Shown here: one piece after another, positions 58,838 through 64,000 of the stretch
Layout: each line of letters opens with the position of its first letter
Numbering within the stretch: the stretch's first letter is position 1
Assembly (NCBI RefSeq): GCF_030247185.1
Contig: NC_080572.1
Coordinates: forward strand, 246,852,570 to 246,916,569
Source: Malaya genurostris
Lineage: Eukaryota > Arthropoda > Insecta > Diptera > Culicidae
Direction of reading: 5' to 3'
DNA length: 64,000 nucleotides
Translations under genes and position numbers: made by a program
Notes under the pieces: model-generated
What the model saw: only the letters and a program-made list of their open reading frames with translations
Databases searched by the model: none
Told to the model about the DNA's origin: nothing

Positions 58838-60199
58838 CAATGCTTGGGAGCAACGTGAAACACGATTTTTTATACAGTTACATACAATTGTTTCTAAGTA
58901 TCAAAAAAACTGTGTACAGCATCCTTTTTCATGACAATTTGCGTCGGACCGATTTTAGCACGGTTCGTTTTGGCAACATAATCGTTCGAACATATGTAAA
59001 CCAGAAGATATCAGTATTTTCGAGTTGAAAGTAATTCCATTATATTGATTTGAACTACTTACAGCAATAGATGCTGGAAGAACATTACTCTCATATATCA
59101 TTCGACTCAGTTCGTTCCGAAACTACAAGATGATATGTGAAACGAAATTAAAATAGTGTTACTCATTTTTCTCGTAGATGGCTAAACTGATCTAAGATTC
59201 AAATGAAAGGTCTTAAGATCCTATTAAACATCTTGATTTTTAGTCAGATCCAACTTCCGGTTTAAGGGATACAGGATGATTAGTATAAAAATGTCCATTT
59301 CACATAAATTAATCAGGTTTATCGGGTTTGCAGATTTGGATAGTCGATTACCAAATAAATTTATTTCAGTTTAAGCGGTATTCATTTTTGGATTCGGAAT
59401 GTACCCCCAAATTTTTATTCGCACTACAATTTCTCAAAGATATCTACACACTACTCAGGTGAATTTAACTGATTTCGGCTACACCGATTTTAGAATTCCG
59501 GTTCCAGTATCGAATCGTTTCTCAAAGCTCAATAATTTTCTCAAAAAGGCCAAATCGAACTTCAAAAACAAAATTTGAAAATAAAAGGACTTAAGGTCCC
59601 ATACAAAATTTTTGAATTTTACCCGATTCTGGAATTACAGATGATGAGTTTTTAAAATTCATACCGATATAGAAGATGTAAATTGTTTGGCGTATTAATT
59701 TATGGCCATTCGAATCATTTTGGGTTATGCTAGTTCCTGAATACCAGCTCTGGAAGTATCATAAATAATGACGAAAAACTCTAAAGTGGAACTTACATCG
59801 ACATCTCATGGAATGTTCAATCGATTGTCACACTTTTAGATTCAAATTCGATCCGATTTGCAATTTCGATATTACAGAGTAATGAATGATTAAAATCTCA
59901 AATTACCGCTTAAATCGACGGTTATTAAAATAATGTCGTGAGAACTGAAACACCGAAAAATATTCATGCAAAAAACACAATGCGGATTGATAAAAAAGGT
60001 ATCATCTCACTGCCAGGTGGATTAATCACGTTTTTCTAGGTAAATCCACTTATCGGTAACACTTTGTTCAGCACAGACCGCTGTTTGAGACCAATGCCTA
60101 TACAGATGTCAAATTTTATTCAAATGATAATATTATTCTTGAAAAGATTCACAGCCTAAATAGAAGGCTCTGTTATGGGAAGGCACGATAATGGATTGA

Positions 60200-60560
60200 A
60201 AAACCGGAAATAAGACATTGTGTAACACATGGGATGAAAAGTCCCGGGTGTTACACAATGTCTTTTCATTTAAAATTCATCAACGTAATCTCCATCAAGA
60301 GCAACGCAATCATTCCAGCGTCGCTCTAACATTTTAATTCCACTTTTGTAGAACAATTTATCTTTTGCCTCGAAATGGGCCTCAGTTTCGGCGATTTTCC
60401 ACTCAGATGACGATTGTTCTGATTCCGGAGTGAAGTGATGAATCCATGTTTTATCCATTGTCATATATCGACGCAAAAAATCCGGTTTGTTACGTTAAAA
60501 CATGGCCAAAAACTGCTCGGAATCATCAACCCATTCTCGTTTTTGGTCAACAGTTTGGTT
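60200..60560 (-). pseudogene. Mariner fragment with 3' end, internally deleted
   Basis: The minus-strand reading gives NQTVDQKREWVDDSEQFLAMF. After a frame change it continues MRRYMTMDKTWIHHFTPESEQSS (first-Asp region, DETW changed to DKTW). A deletion then leads to KIAETEAHFEAKDKLFYKSGIKMLERRW and VALDGDYVDEF. Downstream is the 3' TIR-like GATGAAAAGTCCCGGG. The HTH half is missing beyond about 60560. Confidence 0.8.
60212..60264. repeat. Perfect 17-bp hairpin at the mariner 3' end
   Basis: AAGACATTGTGTAACAC (60212-60228) is exactly inverted at 60248-60264. The 19-base loop holds the mariner terminal sequence GGGATGAAAAGTCCCGG, which itself can pair GGGA with TCCC. Confidence 0.85.
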
Positions 60561-60829
60561 TGTTTTCTGATGGAGCGGTGTCTCCAGTGTTAGGTACAAT
60601 GATATCGAAAATCTGTTTAAAATTGATTGAGCTTCACCACTTTCACCCCTATATAGAAAACAAAGACGTAGTCCTACGTCAAAATGACAATATTTTAACC
60701 CAGAAGCTCTGTGTTCAACTGAAACGTGCGAATACAAATTCCATCATCGCATCGTTAGAAACATTTTACGGAAACACAGCTCCGAAACAGACAATAAAAA
60801 CTAACGTTCCGCGATGATCAAAGTCAATA

Positions 60830-62500
60830 TCACAACTTTGCATTGGCTTTGGCTCTGCCCGGTTCAATTTACTCGACTTTCGCATGTAACTTGCGGTGGC
60901 GGCGGCGACGGCGACGGCTGCATCGGGTGAGCACCACCGTTTCGGGCGCTTCCCTCGGTTACATGATAAAACATTTGTTTTAGGAGCAGCCCAGAGTGAA
61001 AAGTTGTGACAAACAGAAAAACTTTCTCTTGCGCTTCGATCGCTGTTTGTTGAAAGCGGTTAAAATCGATGATGACTTTGACGGGGTTTTTCCAAACGTT
61101 GTGTACTGCGGAACTTCCCTGCGGCTATTTGCATTACGCTGGTGCCTCATCGAATAGAACTCGCTTGTCTCGTTCCCACCCTAGTTCCGGTCTGTTTGTT
61201 TCGACGAGCCGAATCAATGTGCACTCCTAGGGCAACGGAAATAAAACGATATGGTGGAAGGTTAAAGTTTTTGCAGTCGCAGCTCTCCGGATGGCAAACC
61301 ATGGTGATCATCGTCAGGATGCAAAGTAGTTGGCTTGTGTTGACTTCCCCTTGCATTCGAATGGTTGTTCTGTATGTTATGTGATGGTATGGAATAGGAA
61401 AGTGAATTTCGAGGGATCAATTTTTTCTCAATCTAGTTTCAGCAAAACTAGTTATACCGAACATAAATATTCAGCCATCGGCAGTCTAGTGCACTAGCAG
61501 TCAGTTGAAGTCCGTTTAAATAACTTGGTGTCCTATCGTTTGCCATTGATTCGTTTATCAACTGATCTGGTAAACTGAATTCGCTTTGTTTAAATACAAT
61601 ACAATAGCTTTTTATTGAAGGCATGTACTATCTCTAAATATAACGTTAAAATAACGACCTCAAGACAAATTACTTAAAACCATTTGAGAATCGAAAAATC
61701 AGAGAAATCAGGAGTTAAAAAAATTTCCTTATTTTATGACAGGCAAAGTTATTAAGACTAACCAGACAGTTTTCGAAAAAGAAAATCTAAACTTCTTTTA
61801 TCATTCGCAGAGTGCGCTTTAGTTAAACACAAATGCACAGATTAACAGCAGATACCCAAGTGCTGTCTATTTTTCAATTTAACTTTTACTATTTCCCCAT
61901 CTTGATTATTTTTCTGCCTCTCTATCCAATCGACATACAAGAGAGAATACTTCTTGGCATTCGACAACGGAATCTTACATTTAATTTCTCTTTTTTGCTT
62001 GAAACATTGGGTCTAGAAAATAGTTGGTCATCAAACCGGTGAAATTAAATTAGATGCTCAAAAGTTCTGTCTCGCCGTGTGTCTGTGATGACATTTGGTC
62101 AATAGAACGGGGTGTTATCGCCTCGATTGGGTCAAACAGTTCGACTTGCTGTCGTTCTGGAGAGATGTTTTCAATACTGCTTTAACGATGTTTGAAAATT
62201 GCTCTAATTTTCCAAGGCTATTCGTCAAGTTCGAAAAATTCCATGTTGATTCAAGACATTCGTTTAGACGATCTTGTTTTTTGTATGTTTTTAGAAATAA
62301 AACAATACTTATTTTTCTTTTTTAATTTTATTGGAGAGAGCTCTCCTATTTTCAACATATTGATTGACATTAGACCCAACATCAGTCCACATTTGGAGAC
62401 AGTGCTTAATCCATCCAACTGTGAAATGAAATCTTTTCTTTTTAAATCAGCATGAATTTTTTGCATGAATAGTCTTTGGGATTTTCAGTTTTCACGAAAT
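60830..62500. other. TE-poor block; no gene recognised
   Basis: A G+C-rich GGCGGC/GGCGAC tract lies near 60895-60920 and CATCGGGTGAGC (donor-like) near 60922. The open frame at 61142-61384 and its reverse shadow have no domain. 60640-60680 contains a reversed scrap of the promoter-like repeat. Otherwise the sequence looks unique. Confidence 0.4.
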
Positions 62501-62504
62501 TATT

Positions 62505-63640
62505 TTAATGACTGTTGTTTTTGGTAAGAGTTTGTAATTGTAATCACTCATCACCCTGTGATTTCTGAACTGCAAGTCGGATCAAAACGAAAAATTGAGT
62601 TAAACCGTACAATTAATCATTTGAATCTAAGCGTGTGCCAATCGATGCGATGAAATGTCAAAGTGAGTTAAACTTAAGAGCTTTTTGCCAATATTTACGA
62701 TACTTCCGGAACCGGTATTCAGGGATCAGCATAATCCAAAACGGTTTATATGGTCATGAATGAACATGACGAAGAAATTGGAATAGTGTTAAGCCCAACT
62801 TTGAAGCTTTTTGGGACTGTCATCTTCTATATCAGTTTGAATTTTAAAAACTCATCACCCTGAAATTCCATAATCGGAAGTCGGAATCGAATAATATTCA
62901 CCAATTTTGTATGGGAACATAAGCCTTTTAATTTGAATTTCTGTTCATGAAATTCGTTTTGGCCTTTTGTGGCAACGGTTGAGTCGGATTCGGAAATCTG
63001 TGTAGTTAAAGTCAGTTAAATTCAACTAAGGGATTGCAATCTATATCATTTGATTCGAAATCTTTGAAAATTAGTGTGGCCATCTTTTAGAAATCGTGAT
63101 CCGTTTCAAATAAAATTTTTAGGTACCTTCTGGGATCGAAAACTGAATACCGGTAAAACTGAAATCCGTTTATTTGTTCATCGATTATTAAAATTTGAAA
63201 ACCCGATAAACTCGATTAATTTATGTGAAATTGACAGTTTTACACTAATCACTCTGTATCTCCAGAACCGAATGTCGGATGTGATTAGAAATCAAGAAGT
63301 TATTATGTGATCTCAAGACCTTTCGTTGAAATCTTAGAGAGAGGAAATCGGTTCAGCCATCTACGAGAAAAATGGCATTATTTTAATTTTACAAATCATC
63401 CTGTAGCACCGGAACCAGAAGTCGGATCCAAAAGAAATTCAGGAGCCCAGTATGGGAGCGCAGGTCTTTTATATGATTCTAAGTTTGTGAAAATCGGAAC
63501 AATTGCAAACAACAGTATTAAAAATCGTGTTTCACTTTGCTCCCAAGCATATAGCACACCAGACTGCTACTACTGAAATAAGAAGGAGAAGTCGCATACA
63601 CAGAAATATCAATATCTTCGTTGAAAATGGACAGATATTT
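62505..63640 (-). repeat. Family L-type repeat, inverted and truncated
   Basis: Phrases such as CACCGGAACCAGAAGTCGGATCC and TTTCACTTTGCTCCCAAGCATA are the reverse of blocks in the copies at 20018 and 36393. CGTTGAAAATGGACAGA reverses TCCGTCCATTTTCAACG. The hairpin and GT end are missing. The small frames at 63074-63576 lie within it. Confidence 0.7.
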
Positions 63641-63647
63641 AAAAAAA

Positions 63648-64000
63648 ACCTATTTTAATCTACCTAGTGGTGTAATGATGCCTTTCTCATATTACTCATT
63701 ACATCATAAATATAACCGTGAAATTTGCAAAAACAACTGTTTATTGAATAGAAATAGGGGAATTTGTTCGGACCGAATTTCACAAACTTTATGAATCCTA
63801 CAAGGATAAATTTTTTAATATTACCATTTAATTCTGTTATAAGTATATCACGTCACTATACAAATTCACTATGTATTTCACGACACTATAAATCTTGTAT
63901 AATAAACGTTACATCACATATGCACATTTCGAATACAATTTATATTCTTCTTCAGTGTGACAGTTTTGTTTAGTTATTGAAAGAATGCTGCAATGTTGTT
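63648..64000 (-). repeat. GT-type element end, running out of the window
   Basis: TATTTTAATCTACCTAGTGGTGTAATGATGCCTTTCTCAT is the reversed 3' end seen at 36055. The rest of the element would lie beyond 64000. The remaining AT-rich sequence shows no gene. Confidence 0.6.

Larger units (their letters stand above)
56998..60035 (+). repeat. Family L repeat, interrupted by two MITEs
   Basis: Starts with the hairpin TACCTTTTTTTATAAATATAAAAAATAGGTA and ends CTGCCAGGTGGATTAATCACG. Removing the two inserts (57210-57750 and 58057-58837) restores the block order of the copies at 20018 and 36393, which supply the empty sites. Open frames in the body (57705-57947, 58662-59028) follow repeat sequence. Confidence 0.8.

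Overview
This is a eukaryotic, AT-rich, repeat-dominated window. The best guess is a mosquito, probably culicine. Reasons: a tRNA-derived SINE of the mosquito Feilai type with a perfect 10-bp target duplication, many DD37E Tc1/mariner relics (the ITmD37E group, first known from mosquitoes), and a dense family of GT-microsatellite elements ending in a CACTAGGTGGATT-like sequence. I assign the organism from memory of such repeats, not from a search. No complete host protein-coding gene, rRNA, tRNA gene or CRISPR array is visible.

Layout. 0-8.3 kb: a DD37E element carrying a broken mariner (33-1870), a deleted DD37E element (2254-2985), a degenerate tandem array (about 3.1-4.15 kb) and a DD37E element (5523-8280) split by a 1.6-kb insert that contains a promoter-like module. 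8.3-12.6 kb: no genes. 12.6-15.8 kb: a TTTCGCCGAA element, a truncated copy of a large repeat called here family L, and a foldback MITE. 16.2-17.1 kb: an internally deleted Himar-like mariner. 18.8-19.1 kb: the only host-exon-like signal. 20.0-21.8 kb: family L copy. 21.8-24.7 kb: a TE-poor block. 24.7-29.1 kb: a dead I-type non-LTR retrotransposon interrupted by a DD37E element, followed by a second DD37E element that holds a TA-flanked MITE. 29.1-32.1 kb: TE-poor. 32.1-36.3 kb: mariner remnant, foldback element with a second non-LTR fragment in its loop, promoter-like module again, GT-bearing element, SINE. 36.4-40.1 kb: family L copy, a MITE, a CA-microsatellite element, DD37E scrap. 41-45 kb: a possible 4-kb long-TIR unit holding a repeat-bearing MITE and a deleted mariner. 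45.4-47.5 kb: TE-poor. 48.1-51.4 kb: a 3.3-kb palindromic element with CACAGTG ends and a 5-bp duplication. 51.8-57 kb: a retroposed fragment, a mariner fossil and three DD37E relics. 57.0-60.0 kb: a family L copy into which two different MITEs have inserted at recognisable empty sites. 60.2-64 kb: mariner scrap with a perfect hairpin, a TE-poor block, another family L copy.

Nothing here works together as a pathway. The window is a stratified graveyard of DNA transposons and two dead non-LTR elements, plausibly intergenic or inside a very large intron. The most notable material is two elements with Transib/RAG-RSS-like CACAGTG termini and 5-bp target duplications (48080-51376 and 58057-58837), the number and diversity of DD37E relics, and a reused promoter-like module with conserved CCAAT and TATA spacing.
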